Assembly (NCBI GenBank): GCA_018825335.1
Contig: JAHJEW010000005.1
Coordinates: 1 to 12,906, forward strand
Origin: Patescibacteria group bacterium
GTDB taxonomy: Bacteria > Patescibacteriota > Gracilibacteria > UBA1369
DNA: 12,906 nt
Reading direction: 5' to 3'
In this document: positions 1-7,222 of the stretch, piece after piece
Position numbering within the stretch: position 1 is the first letter of the stretch
Layout of the letters: every line of letters starts with the position of its first letter
Notes under the pieces: model-generated
Told to the model about the DNA's origin: nothing
Seen by the model: only the letters and a program-made list of their open reading frames with translations
Database searches by the model: none
Program-made: the position numbers and the translations under genes

Positions 1-3000
1 AGGTATCCGGCGATGGCTGGGGCGGGAATTACGTCTTTGGTTACCGGTTTTGTGGGTGGGGCGGCTGAACTTGTTGGCGGAGTTGGGAAGATTGTGGGGA
101 ATCCTTTAGGCGCGATTGAGGGGATTGGGGCGCTTTTGACGATAAATAAAAATACGGGTGAAATTGGCGACACCGGAATGGCGGGGCAAGCGTGGAAAGG
201 TCTTGGGAAGGCTTTGATCTCCTATGAAGAGTTTGAGGAGGGACATGTTGGTACGGGGCTTGGTAAGGTGGGCGCGAATATTCTTTCACTTTTCATTGGA
301 GGCGGATCGGGATCCGCGGGTGAAGCGGCGGCGGCCGCATCCAGGCTGGCACGGGCGGAAAAGGTTCTGGCGGCCGGAGAAAAAGCGGGGATGCTTACGG
401 GGCGCGTGGCGGAGGCGACGACGTTTATGAAAGTTTTTGGAACTGAAGTTGGGAAAAAACTTACTTTCCGTGGCAGCGGGGATGCTGTGCGCGCGGCTGA
501 TTTGGCAAAGGCCGCGGAGGGATCTTTAAAAGCTTTGAAGGCGGTTGAGGGGGCTGGAAATACAGCGGGCATGGTTGATCGCGGGGCCACCGCTCTCAAG
601 AATGCGGAGAGAGTTGAGGGGGCGGCGGGGGTGGCAAATAAATTTAAGGCCGCCGAGGCGGAAAATCTGGCAAAGCTTGCGAAACAATATGCGGATAAAT
701 TGAAAAATAAATATGGCGACAATATTCCGAATTCCGCGTCTGAAAGGCTTGCTGCAATGGAGAGCAAAGCATCCGCTGCTAAGATTGCTGCGGAAAATGC
801 ATCGCAGGCGGCAAATTTTGCTCGGGAAGCGGCAAGTCAGATGAGAGACGCTCAAAGGGTTATTAAAGAAGCGGCCGCCGCGGAAAAAGCGCTGGGTGCG
901 GCGGAGGGAGCTACTAAGGGAGCATTAAAAGCGAAAGCGACGGCCAAAGCGGAAGCGGCGGCGGCCGCGGTTGACGATGCAATTACGGCCGCGGAATGGG
1001 CTGAACAGGCGGCGCTGAAAGTGGGAAAAACCAGTCCCGCGCTGAATCTGGCCAAAAGTCTTTTTTATAAATTTCCGGGTGGAAAGCAGGCTGCGTCGCG
1101 CGTCGCCATGGTGGAAGGGGTTGGTGGAAAAACTTTGTCCGTATTGCGCGGAGTTGTAAGCGTGCCGGCGCGAACCGCGCTGGAAGCTGCGAGATTTACG
1201 CTTCGGGCGGGCAAGGCCGTACTGTATGAAGTGCCTGTAGGGCTGCTTAAAGGCACGGGGCGGCTTCTTAAGGCTTTGCCGGAACTTACGCGTCTGACTT
1301 GGGGCAAAGCTTGGGGCAAAGGCGGGGCGGCGCTTGCGCTTCGCATGCAAAAAGTCGGGCGCGCGCTTAAAATTATGGAAACGGACGGTGGAAAAATCGC
1401 GGAACTGACCGATGTAATGGCCGGAAAAGTTTTGGGCCGCACCGCCGAGGTTGATAAAATTCTAGCGGGGATTAGGGGCGATGCTTCGTTATCATCCAGA
1501 TTTAAAAATGTGGAGTGGGATAAGGTTGCAAAACTGATCAAGGAAGATCCATCCCTTACAGATCTATGGCATGCGTATCCCGAGGTGCAGGCGGTGGTTC
1601 AAAATAGGGCGCTTTTGAGACTTATGGAAGTGGATAAAGAGGCCGCGATTGCGCTTTCACGCATTATGGAGTCGTCGAAAACACTTATGGAATGGAGCGC
1701 GTACGATGAGCGCGTGGCGGTGGTTATTGATCGTATTTTTAAAAAGGGTATGTATCCGGTGGTGGCCGCGAAGCCGGGATTCCTTAAGAGAATTTTTGGC
1801 AGGAAGGAAAAGGTCACGGAGGCTGCGGCGGCAGGCGCAGCAGAAGGGGCCGCCAAAGTTACATATTTGAGAAAGGCGGGCGAGGGAGAAAATCTGGCTC
1901 ATCTTTATGAATATAGAAATACAAAGATCGTATTATCCGAAAAAGATATTGCGGCGAAGGCCGATGAGATTGCCGCGGAGCTTAGAAATAAAGACGGGTT
2001 TAAAGCACCCGAAGGAGCGGCAGCGGAAAAGGCATGGGCCGAGGCCAACTGGAATAGCGCCATCAAGTCACTCTCCGAAGAAAGGTTTGCCGCGGCTAAA
2101 ATGGAGGTTCAGTTTTTGGAAACTGTTGGGAAAGAACATCATTATATTTACAGGGATCAGGAGATTGTGTTAACGGAGGAAGCTATTGCGAAGAAGGCCG
2201 AAGAGATTGCCCCAGAGGCGCCGGGCGCGGTGCCCGAATCAAACTGGGACAACGCCATTAAGATGCTTCTGGATGAAAAATTTGCCGTGGCGGAAGGTAT
2301 TGTAAAAATGGGAGTGGCGGCGAAGGAATTTTCTGAAGCGACTGCCCGCGCCGAAGCGGCTGCGGCGGCGGCCAAGGAGGCTGTCGCAGTTGGTAAATCA
2401 AAAGGGTACATGGTTGGGCGCTATATGCGCAATCGCATGAGTCAGGCAAAAAACTGGTACGCGGAATGGAAAGCGCGACCGAGCAATAGTTTGAAACAGC
2501 GCTATGAGAAAATACTGACCGAGCAATCCGCACTGCTTGTTGCAATGACCCGCGGTTATGAAGGGATCAGGGGTGGATCCATTGAAGACCGGATTAATGA
2601 CATTGATGCGCGGATTGTGGCGATTGAAGGAATGGCGACTTTACCGCCGGATGTGAAATTGCCGGCGGATGTTGAGGAAATATTGAGTAATGCCAAAGAA
2701 AAAGCGGAGGCTAAGGCGAAGCCGGCGGGTGGACGGGCTGTTTTACCTGATATTCCGGTAACTGGAGGTGGTGGTGAGGTGGTGCCGGTGCCGGTGCCGG
2801 TGCCTGTACCGGGGCCTACTCCCGAACCTGCGCCGAAACCTACTCCCGAGCCCGTGCCGGGCGGTGGTGGCGAGGTAGTGCCGGGCCCCGCGCCCAGGCC
2901 AGCGCCGTCCACGGTTCCGGGTACCGAGATAGAAATCGAGGCGGCCGACAATATCTCTGAAGATATCAAAAAGGCTGTGAAGTCAGGGATAAAAAAGGCT

Positions 3001-3222
3001 TTGGGTAAGAAATATAAGAATAACAGGCCTGTGCGGGCGGATGATATAAGGGAGCAGATTCAGCGACGTTTTAGCTACAAGCGTACAGATGATAAATACG
3101 CGCAGGCGATTGCAGATGTGCCCGAGGGGAAGATTTTACTGAAATCGATGGGTTATGAGATTTCTTTGGAAAAAAATCCCGAGGGCGTTGTTGATGTTTG
3201 GGTTACGAAGAAAAAGACTTAG
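1..3222 (+). CDS. Giant Ala-rich helical protein with internal repeat and Pro-rich linker; 5' end probably outside the window
   Basis: The frame is open from base 1. The first ATG is at 13 (1069 residues; numbering below starts there), but no in-frame stop precedes it and only a weak AGG lies upstream, so the true start is probably off the left edge. Residues 1-45 are Gly/Val/Ala-rich and hydrophobic. Residues about 55-105 (GLGKALISYEEFEEG, then a hydrophobic NILSLFIGGG) resemble the conserved segment before toxin domains in secreted polymorphic toxins; this is from memory and weak. Residues about 105-345 are Ala/Lys/Glu-rich and likely helical or coiled. Residues about 375-450 are basic and amphipathic. 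Residues 616-766 contain two copies of one unit sharing Y-R-N/D...IVL..E.IA.KA.EIA and NW..AI. A Pro/Gly linker (about 918-970) leads to a basic/mixed C-terminal domain (971-1069) ending in VWVTKKKT. There is no classical signal peptide and I see no catalytic motif. Function unknown. The stop is TAG, and the next gene has its own promoter. Confidence 0.85.
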   Translation, partial: RYPAMAGAGITSLVTGFVGGAAELVGGVGKIVGNPLGAIEGIGALLTINKNTGEIGDTGMAGQAWKGLGKALISYEEFEEGHVGTGLGKVGANILSLFIGGGSGSAGEAAAAASRLARAEKVLAAGEKAGMLTGRVAEATTFMKVFGTEVGKKLTFRGSGDAVRAADLAKAAEGSLKALKAVEGAGNTAGMVDRGATALKNAERVEGAAGVANKFKAAEAENLAKLAKQYADKLKNKYGDNIPNSASERLAAMESKASAAKIAAENASQAANFAREAASQMRDAQRVIKEAAAAEKALGAAEGATKGALKAKATAKAEAAAAAVDDAITAAEWAEQAALKVGKTSPALNLAKSLFYKFPGGKQAASRVAMVEGVGGKTLSVLRGVVSVPARTALEAARFTLRAGKAVLYEVPVGLLKGTGRLLKALPELTRLTWGKAWGKGGAALALRMQKVGRALKIMETDGGKIAELTDVMAGKVLGRTAEVDKILAGIRGDASLSSRFKNVEWDKVAKLIKEDPSLTDLWHAYPEVQAVVQNRALLRLMEVDKEAAIALSRIMESSKTLMEWSAYDERVAVVIDRIFKKGMYPVVAAKPGFLKRIFGRKEKVTEAAAAGAAEGAAKVTYLRKAGEGENLAHLYEYRNTKIVLSEKDIAAKADEIAAELRNKDGFKAPEGAAAEKAWAEANWNSAIKSLSEERFAAAKMEVQFLETVGKEHHYIYRDQEIVLTEEAIAKKAEEIAPEAPGAVPESNWDNAIKMLLDEKFAVAEGIVKMGVAAKEFSEATARAEAAAAAAKEAVAVGKSKGYMVGRYMRNRMSQAKNWYAEWKARPSNSLKQRYEKILTEQSALLVAMTRGYEGIRGGSIEDRINDIDARIVAIEGMATLPPDVKLPADVEEILSNAKEKAEAKAKPAGGRAVLPDIPVTGGGGEVVPVPVPVPVPGPTPEPAPKPTPEPVPGGGGEVVPGPAPRPAPSTVPGTEIEIEAADNISEDIKKAVKSGIKKALGKKYKNNRPVRADDIREQIQRRFSYKRTDDKYAQAIADVPEGKILLKSMGYEISLEKNPEGVVDVWVTKKKT
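1858..2310 (+). repeat. Two-copy degenerate protein repeat inside the giant gene
   Basis: Unit 1 (1858-2106, 83 codons) and unit 2 (2107-2310, 68 codons) align at protein level. VTYLRKAG pairs with VQFLETVG, HLYEYRNTKIVLSEKDIA with HHYIYRDQEIVLTEEAIA, KADEIA with KAEEIA, ANWNSAIKSL with SNWDNAIKML, and EERFAAAK with DEKFAVAE. Unit 1 carries about 15 extra residues in the middle. The pattern (short beta hairpin, then two helices) suggests a small independently folded module that has duplicated. I do not recognise the family. Confidence 0.75.
2764..2922 (+). repeat. Pro/Gly-rich linker with hexanucleotide microsatellite and duplicated GGGGEVVP block
   Basis: The DNA carries GTGCCG three times in tandem plus a partial copy (2782-2804), encoding alternating Val-Pro. 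The block encoding GGGGEVVP occurs at 2764-2787 and again at 2860-2883, and PTPEP occurs twice between them. The protein segment is an extended Pro/Gly linker separating the helical body from a C-terminal domain. The short tandem DNA repeats could change length by slippage without breaking the frame, since the unit is six bases. Confidence 0.8.
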
Positions 3223-3253
3223 GGCGGTGCATTGAATATAAGAAGAGGTAGGC

Positions 3254-3282
3254 TTGGACTAATTGCCTTTTTGTGTTATAAT
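3254..3282 (+). promoter_or_regulatory. Extended -10 promoter for the 993-residue giant protein gene
   Basis: The -10 is a perfect TATAAT at 3277-3282, preceded by TG at 3274-3275, forming the extended -10 TGnTATAAT. A weak -35 candidate, TTGGAC, lies at 3254-3259 with 17-nt spacing. Transcription should start near 3288-3290, giving a leader of about 20 nt with no Shine-Dalgarno. The same arrangement, including GATATTTT right after the -10, recurs before the gene at 10110. Confidence 0.75.
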
Positions 3283-3295
3283 TATTTGATATTTT

Positions 3296-3349
3296 ATGGC
3301 TCAAATTTATGCCGGAAATGCCGCTGCGACAACTTGGGGTGAGGATTGA
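3296..3349 (+). other. Short overlapping upstream ORF in the leader (17 codons)
   Basis: An ATG at 3296, only about 8 nt from the predicted transcript start, opens a 17-codon frame (MAQIYAGNAA...) that ends at TGA 3347-3349, out of frame and overlapping the start of the giant gene at 3309. It has no ribosome binding site. It could be chance or a small leader cistron affecting initiation at 3309. The corresponding ATG is absent from the otherwise similar leader before 10110, which lowers my confidence. Confidence 0.2.
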
Positions 3350-6290
3350 TAACGGCGAGGAGGTTAAGCCGATTGATGTTGAAAAAGCGTATGCGGATGA
3401 GATGGTGGTTATTAAGGAGCGGTATGAAGCGCTGGGGAAAACCGGTGATTCGCCCGAGGTTAAGCGGTATATGGAGAGGTTGGGCAAGACGCGGAACCGG
3501 CTTTTGAATCAGCTTAAGGAACTTGAAGAGGCCAGGAAAAAGGCCAAGACCGATGTTAAAGCGGAGACTTTGCATTTGCGGAAGCGGTTTTTGCGCGAGG
3601 TTAACGATTCGATTGCGATGCGGACAGAGGTGGATAAAGACACGGAGGCGGAGGTGAAACGCCGCGAGCGGCTTTCCGCCGCGTTGAAAAGCGCGGAGTC
3701 CGCGACCGATCCGGGCGCGGACGGAGCGGCGATCCCCGACTATGAAGGCTGGGGAATCGGCAATAATCTTACCGATGAAAATTTTAATAATGCTACGCGC
3801 TGGACACTTTCCGGCTGGCTGACGGCGTTTAAAATGCGCGGGGATGATTTTGCGTCGGAACAGATGAATAAGGCGGCGGGGATTTATGAAAAATCCGATG
3901 AAGGTTGGACCACTTTTGATGCCGCTTTGAAGTACGATGAAATGGTGGATGGCATGAATATGAAACCGCATCTTGCGGCTGTTGCGGGCTTTGATCTGGC
4001 CGCGGAGAGCGCGGGGTTTTTGGCGGGGTATCTGGCGGTCGCGGAATCGCAACTTAATAAAGATCAGGCGGAAAAGTATAAATCTTTTTTGATCACACAT
4101 GTTGGGACTTTGAGCGATAAGCTTAAGCACAAGGTTAAAGTCGGGGATGATGAGAGGTATGATTATGACAAAGGGCGATTTCAGATTGATGCTCTTAAGT
4201 CCGTACTGACGCCGGGGGAATGGCTGGATAAACAAAAGGAGGCCGGGGATCGGTTTACATCCATTCAAAGAAGGGCGGAGGAAGTTGCCAAAGGGTTGGA
4301 ATTTAATTTTAGTGATCCGTGGCTGCGCACGTTTCTTGGCAAAAGCGCGGATGATATGACTTTTGGGGATACGGCGGATATGGATAAGGCGGAGGAAACC
4401 ATTAACGCGCAGGCGGCGGGGAAGTTGAAGGAGTACAAAGACGGGCTTGATGGCGCGCATTTCAGGCTGTCAGAGAAGATGGCGGCGCTTGAGGAGAAAA
4501 ATAAGCCTTTGAAACATTTTTCGGATGAGCAGATTGATGTGATTAAAAAGCAGATTGATGATGCAAAGGAGGGAATAGGGAAAATCAGTGTAAGCCCGGA
4601 TGATAGTTTTGACGAAATGGTTAAGTCGATGGAACAGATTAAGACTTCATTGAATTATATGGAGTCTGTTTCGGTGAGGATCGGGGAGATGGATAAGGAG
4701 ATTGATGAAACGAAGCGGAAGATGGAGGAAGATGAGCGGAAGAAAAAGGAGGCGCAGGAGGCGGCGAGAAAGGCTGCCGCGGCGGCCGGTGGCGGAGCCG
4801 GTGTTGGGACGGTCGCCGGTGTAGGCGGTGAAAAAACGGGCGTGGAAATTAAGGAAGATGTTGGCGAGCGCGAGAAATTCGTTAAAGAAAAAAATCTGGA
4901 TGAGCGGCTTGTTGGAACGGATTATCATTATTCGCCCGGGTCGCCGGAGTATAGGGTGGAAGACGGCTGTCCGGCTTTGAATTTTAAAAACGCGGATGTG
5001 CAAAAGCTGGTCGGCGATAAATTGAATCGTTACTTTAAGGGCCTGGGCAAGCGGTTTTTTAATGATGAGATTAGCGCGAAAATGTCCGAGCTTATGAAAA
5101 AACCAGACTATAATTTTGGGATGGTTTACGATTTCATTGTTGCAAATAAAGATAGAATGAAGCCGGAGGTTGCCATGGAGTTGGGTCGGCTTGGAAAGGT
5201 TATGGATCTTTTTTCGCGCGCGCTGACCGAATCGACCATGAAGTTTGATACAAGGCCGTCGGCGGAAGATCTTGAATCGGAATATAAAAAGGTTTTTGTT
5301 CCGGCATGGGAGCGGGCGGTGATTGATTTTGACGATATTGTGGGGGACATCGGCGAAAAAGTGGTCGCTGCAGAACATGGCGAAATTCCGGCGGAATTGC
5401 GATTTTTGGGCAAGAGCCCGTATCCGGAATATGAAGGCGCGCTGCGGAAACTGGCGTTTCACGGGGATGATCCGGAGGGGGTCGAGTTTAACTTGCCGTA
5501 TGCGCAGGGGACCTGGATTTATTGCGGTTTTAAGCGCGAGGCGGGGGGCGGTTACAGGCTGAATTATGAGAACGGATTTTTACATTTCAACAGCATTGAA
5601 GAGGCCGCGAAGAATATAAATGACGGACTTTTTCATCGTCACTATATGGACGGGGTGCTTAAAAACGATGAGGTTTTCGAGCGGTATGAGGACGAGATCG
5701 GGACTTTGGACAAAAATGAACCCGGCGACATGCCGCGTTCCAGGCGGATGGAGCTGGACTGGACTAATCCGGACGCGCAGGTTTCCGTGATCGCGTACCC
5801 GCATGGAAGGATCGGGTACGTTGTTAAAAGGGAAAATGTTGGGCCACTTGGTGAGAATTTTAGAATTATGTTCGCCGAAAGTATTCCTGATTTTGCGCGG
5901 CAGTTAGCGCATCTTCGCAAGTGGGCGGAGGGGGATGAGCATGGCAGCAGGCCCGGAGTTGAGTCGCGCAAAGAGACTTTGTTTGACGCGATTACCAATC
6001 CATACACGTTCAGGGCGGAAAAAGTGGAGGCGCAGATCGGGCACGTGGAGAGATTTGAGATTATGGAAGGCGAGGTTGTACGTATGCGTTTGAAGTGGGG
6101 TGCGGAGGTCGGCGGGGGCGCGGGTGAGGCGGTTTTGGCGGTTTGGGTAGAGGAAAACGGGGATTTGAAATATTCGCTGAACGGCCCGGCGGGAGGGGGC
6201 GCGGGAGTGAAGGTTGAAAATATCCGGGAAATTTTTCAGAAGGTGGCGGCTGCCAGGCGGGCGGGTGAGGCGGGTTTGCCGCGCGAATAG
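3309..6290 (+). CDS. Giant coiled-coil protein of unknown function (993 residues)
   Basis: The start ATG at 3309 lies 27 nt after the end of a perfect extended -10, with no Shine-Dalgarno. The N-terminal part (about 1-130) is charged and helical (KELEEARKKAKTDVKAETLH). Residues about 130-330 form a mixed globular-looking segment with several Trp. Residues about 375-488 are heptad-like Glu/Lys coiled coil, ending in KRKMEEDERKKKEAQEAARK. A Gly/Ala/Val hinge at about 489-507 (4773-4829) separates this from a second half of about 485 residues, richer in aromatic and beta-type sequence (GTWIYCGFKREAGGGYRL, VSVIAYPHGRIGYVV). A small Gly-rich C-terminal section carries KWGAEVGGGAGEAVLAVWV. No signal peptide, membrane span or catalytic signature is evident. 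Its style matches the genes at 1-3222 and 10452 onward, so it may belong to the same protein set. The stop is TAG, followed 24 nt later by a strong terminator. Confidence 0.9.
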   Translation: MPEMPLRQLGVRIDNGEEVKPIDVEKAYADEMVVIKERYEALGKTGDSPEVKRYMERLGKTRNRLLNQLKELEEARKKAKTDVKAETLHLRKRFLREVNDSIAMRTEVDKDTEAEVKRRERLSAALKSAESATDPGADGAAIPDYEGWGIGNNLTDENFNNATRWTLSGWLTAFKMRGDDFASEQMNKAAGIYEKSDEGWTTFDAALKYDEMVDGMNMKPHLAAVAGFDLAAESAGFLAGYLAVAESQLNKDQAEKYKSFLITHVGTLSDKLKHKVKVGDDERYDYDKGRFQIDALKSVLTPGEWLDKQKEAGDRFTSIQRRAEEVAKGLEFNFSDPWLRTFLGKSADDMTFGDTADMDKAEETINAQAAGKLKEYKDGLDGAHFRLSEKMAALEEKNKPLKHFSDEQIDVIKKQIDDAKEGIGKISVSPDDSFDEMVKSMEQIKTSLNYMESVSVRIGEMDKEIDETKRKMEEDERKKKEAQEAARKAAAAAGGGAGVGTVAGVGGEKTGVEIKEDVGEREKFVKEKNLDERLVGTDYHYSPGSPEYRVEDGCPALNFKNADVQKLVGDKLNRYFKGLGKRFFNDEISAKMSELMKKPDYNFGMVYDFIVANKDRMKPEVAMELGRLGKVMDLFSRALTESTMKFDTRPSAEDLESEYKKVFVPAWERAVIDFDDIVGDIGEKVVAAEHGEIPAELRFLGKSPYPEYEGALRKLAFHGDDPEGVEFNLPYAQGTWIYCGFKREAGGGYRLNYENGFLHFNSIEEAAKNINDGLFHRHYMDGVLKNDEVFERYEDEIGTLDKNEPGDMPRSRRMELDWTNPDAQVSVIAYPHGRIGYVVKRENVGPLGENFRIMFAESIPDFARQLAHLRKWAEGDEHGSRPGVESRKETLFDAITNPYTFRAEKVEAQIGHVERFEIMEGEVVRMRLKWGAEVGGGAGEAVLAVWVEENGDLKYSLNGPAGGGAGVKVENIREIFQKVAAARRAGEAGLPRE

Positions 6291-6314
6291 GTCTTAATGA
6301 CTGTTCCATTAAAT

Positions 6315-6344
6315 AAAAAGAGCCCTACGACGAGGGCTCTTTTT
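6315..6344. terminator. Strong bidirectional intrinsic terminator
   Basis: A perfect 11-bp stem pairs 6315-6325 (AAAAAGAGCCC) with 6334-6344 (GGGCTCTTTTT) around an 8-nt loop, TACGACGA. The right arm gives a U tract for plus-strand transcripts ending at 6290. On the minus strand the left arm and following bases give UUUUUAUUU, so it can also end the minus-strand operon that closes at 6544. Confidence 0.9.
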
Positions 6345-6353
6345 GGACGTTAC

Positions 6354-6373
6354 CGCCAGCCTTGAGAACTGGC
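6354..6373. repeat. Hairpin repeat copy 1 (GCCAG-loop-CTGGC)
   Basis: CGCCAGCCTTGAGAACTG (6354-6371) occurs again at 6489-6506 with one mismatch. Here it forms a 5-bp stem, GCCAG/CTGGC, around the 9-nt loop CCTTGAGAA. It is followed closely by a perfect 10-base palindrome, GCAATATTGC. It sits 9 nt past the terminator. Function unknown; it could be an RNA hairpin or a protein-binding site. Confidence 0.6.
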
Positions 6374-6458
6374 TATATTGTAGCAATATTGCATGAATAT
6401 GAAAACATTTTATTGTTTTTTTATTTTTTGATAATGTTGGTCATTTAAACTCCATTTT

Positions 6459-6551
6459 GCCGATGATGCGGGATCAGGATGGTTCCATCGCCAGCCCTGA
6501 GAACTGAGCGGTTGGGGTTCGATTCCCCATCATGGTTCCACCATCATCGGC
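6459..6551 (+). other. Cloverleaf-like structured element with tRNA T-arm-like hairpin; not a canonical tRNA
   Basis: GCCGATGATG (6459-6468) pairs perfectly with CATCATCGGC (6542-6551), enclosing 73 nt. Inside lie four possible hairpins: GATG-GTTC-CATC (6478-6489); the repeated CGCCAG...CTGAGCG hairpin (6489-6510; one bulged A; loop CCCTGAGAA); GGGG-TTCGATT-CCCC (6514-6528), which has the form of a tRNA T arm; and ATGG-TTCCA-CCAT (6532-6544), which competes with the inner 3 bp of the outer stem. The length (93 nt) and acceptor-like start (GCCGATG) recall class II tRNA-Leu, and YTGAGAA looks like a GAG anticodon loop. However, its flanks do not form a 5-bp anticodon stem, the T-like arm is not next to the acceptor, and no CCA follows the outer stem. 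The right arm overlaps the hydrolase stop codon. It may be a degenerate tRNA, a tRNA-like RNA or a 3'UTR structure; strand is uncertain. Confidence 0.35.
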
Positions 6552-7179
6552 TTTGAAGGTGCTTTTTGAACCAGTCCGCCGCGAGGTCGGCAACCTGTTC
6601 GAGCGTGCCCGGCTCTTCGAATAAATGTGTTGCTCCGGGGACAATTTTCAGTTCTTTGACTTTGACGGATTTTAAGAGGTCGAAAGCTTTTTGATTCAGT
6701 TCGATTACTACGTCATCGTTGCCGCCGACTATGAGAAGGGTGGGCGCAGTGACTTTGGGCAGCGATTTGTCGGCAAGGTCGGGGCGGCCGCCGCGTGAGA
6801 CGACCGCGGATATTTTTTTGCCGGGTTTAGCCGCCGCCGCGAGAGCGGCGGCGGCGCCCGTGCTGGCGCCAAAATATCCCAATGAGAGATTCTTCGCTTC
6901 CGGCTGTTTTAAAAGCCATCCGGTCGCCGTTTCCAGTCTTTCGGTCAGCAGGTCTATATTAAAGCGCGTGCGATAGATTTCATCCTCTTTTTCGGTGAGT
7001 AGATCGAAAAGCAGGGTTCCAATTCCTTTTTTTTGTAAAACTTCCGCAACAAAATTGTTGCGCGGGCTTAACCGGCCGCTGCCGCTCCCGTGGGCAAAAA
7101 GCACGATCCCGCGGGCGTTTTCGGGGACTACAAGCATCCCTTCAAGTGATACGGAATCAGCGGGAATTTTCACCTGCAT
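6544..7179 (-). CDS. Dienelactone-hydrolase-type alpha/beta hydrolase
   Basis: With the ATG at 7179 the protein has 211 residues and begins MQVKIPADSVSLEG, as expected for this family. Catalytic features are visible: oxyanion region HGSGSG (residues 30-35), nucleophile elbow GYFGASTGA with Ser106, acid Asp155 in VGGNDD, and His185 in GATHLFEEPG. SPRNNFVAEVL and SRGGRPDLA are typical conserved blocks of the DLH-like hydrolases often annotated next to or fused with phosphoribosyltransferases. It is probably a cytoplasmic serine esterase or hydrolase; the substrate is unknown. A TTG at 7236 would extend it by 19 residues and overlap the RhuM-Fic gene by 14 nt, but the extension has no family resemblance. 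It is the last gene of the minus-strand operon, 43 nt after RhuM-Fic. Its stop lies inside the cloverleaf-like element. Confidence 0.9.
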   Translation of the reverse strand: MQVKIPADSVSLEGMLVVPENARGIVLFAHGSGSGRLSPRNNFVAEVLQKKGIGTLLFDLLTEKEDEIYRTRFNIDLLTERLETATGWLLKQPEAKNLSLGYFGASTGAAAALAAAAKPGKKISAVVSRGGRPDLADKSLPKVTAPTLLIVGGNDDVVIELNQKAFDLLKSVKVKELKIVPGATHLFEEPGTLEQVADLAADWFKKHLQSR

Positions 7180-7222
7180 GTCGATTGATTTTATGTTTTT
7201 CGTCTTTGATGGCAAATATGGG

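Noticed and set aside
3294..4460. 388-residue minus-strand frame opposite the 993-residue gene
   Set aside because: It is rich in Arg, Ile, Phe and Pro, as expected for antisense of a G-rich coiled-coil gene, and has no domain or promoter.
6465..6540. Canonical tRNA ending in CCA at 6538-6540
   Set aside because: The T arm fits, and the spacing from TTCGA to CCA is correct, but no 5' strand pairs with TCATGGT at the right distance and no 5-bp anticodon stem forms around CTGAGAA.
6190..6543. tmRNA 3' end (TTCGATT...TTCCACCA)
   Set aside because: The final CCA lies three bases too far from the T loop, and a tmRNA of normal length would begin inside the 3309-6290 coding sequence.
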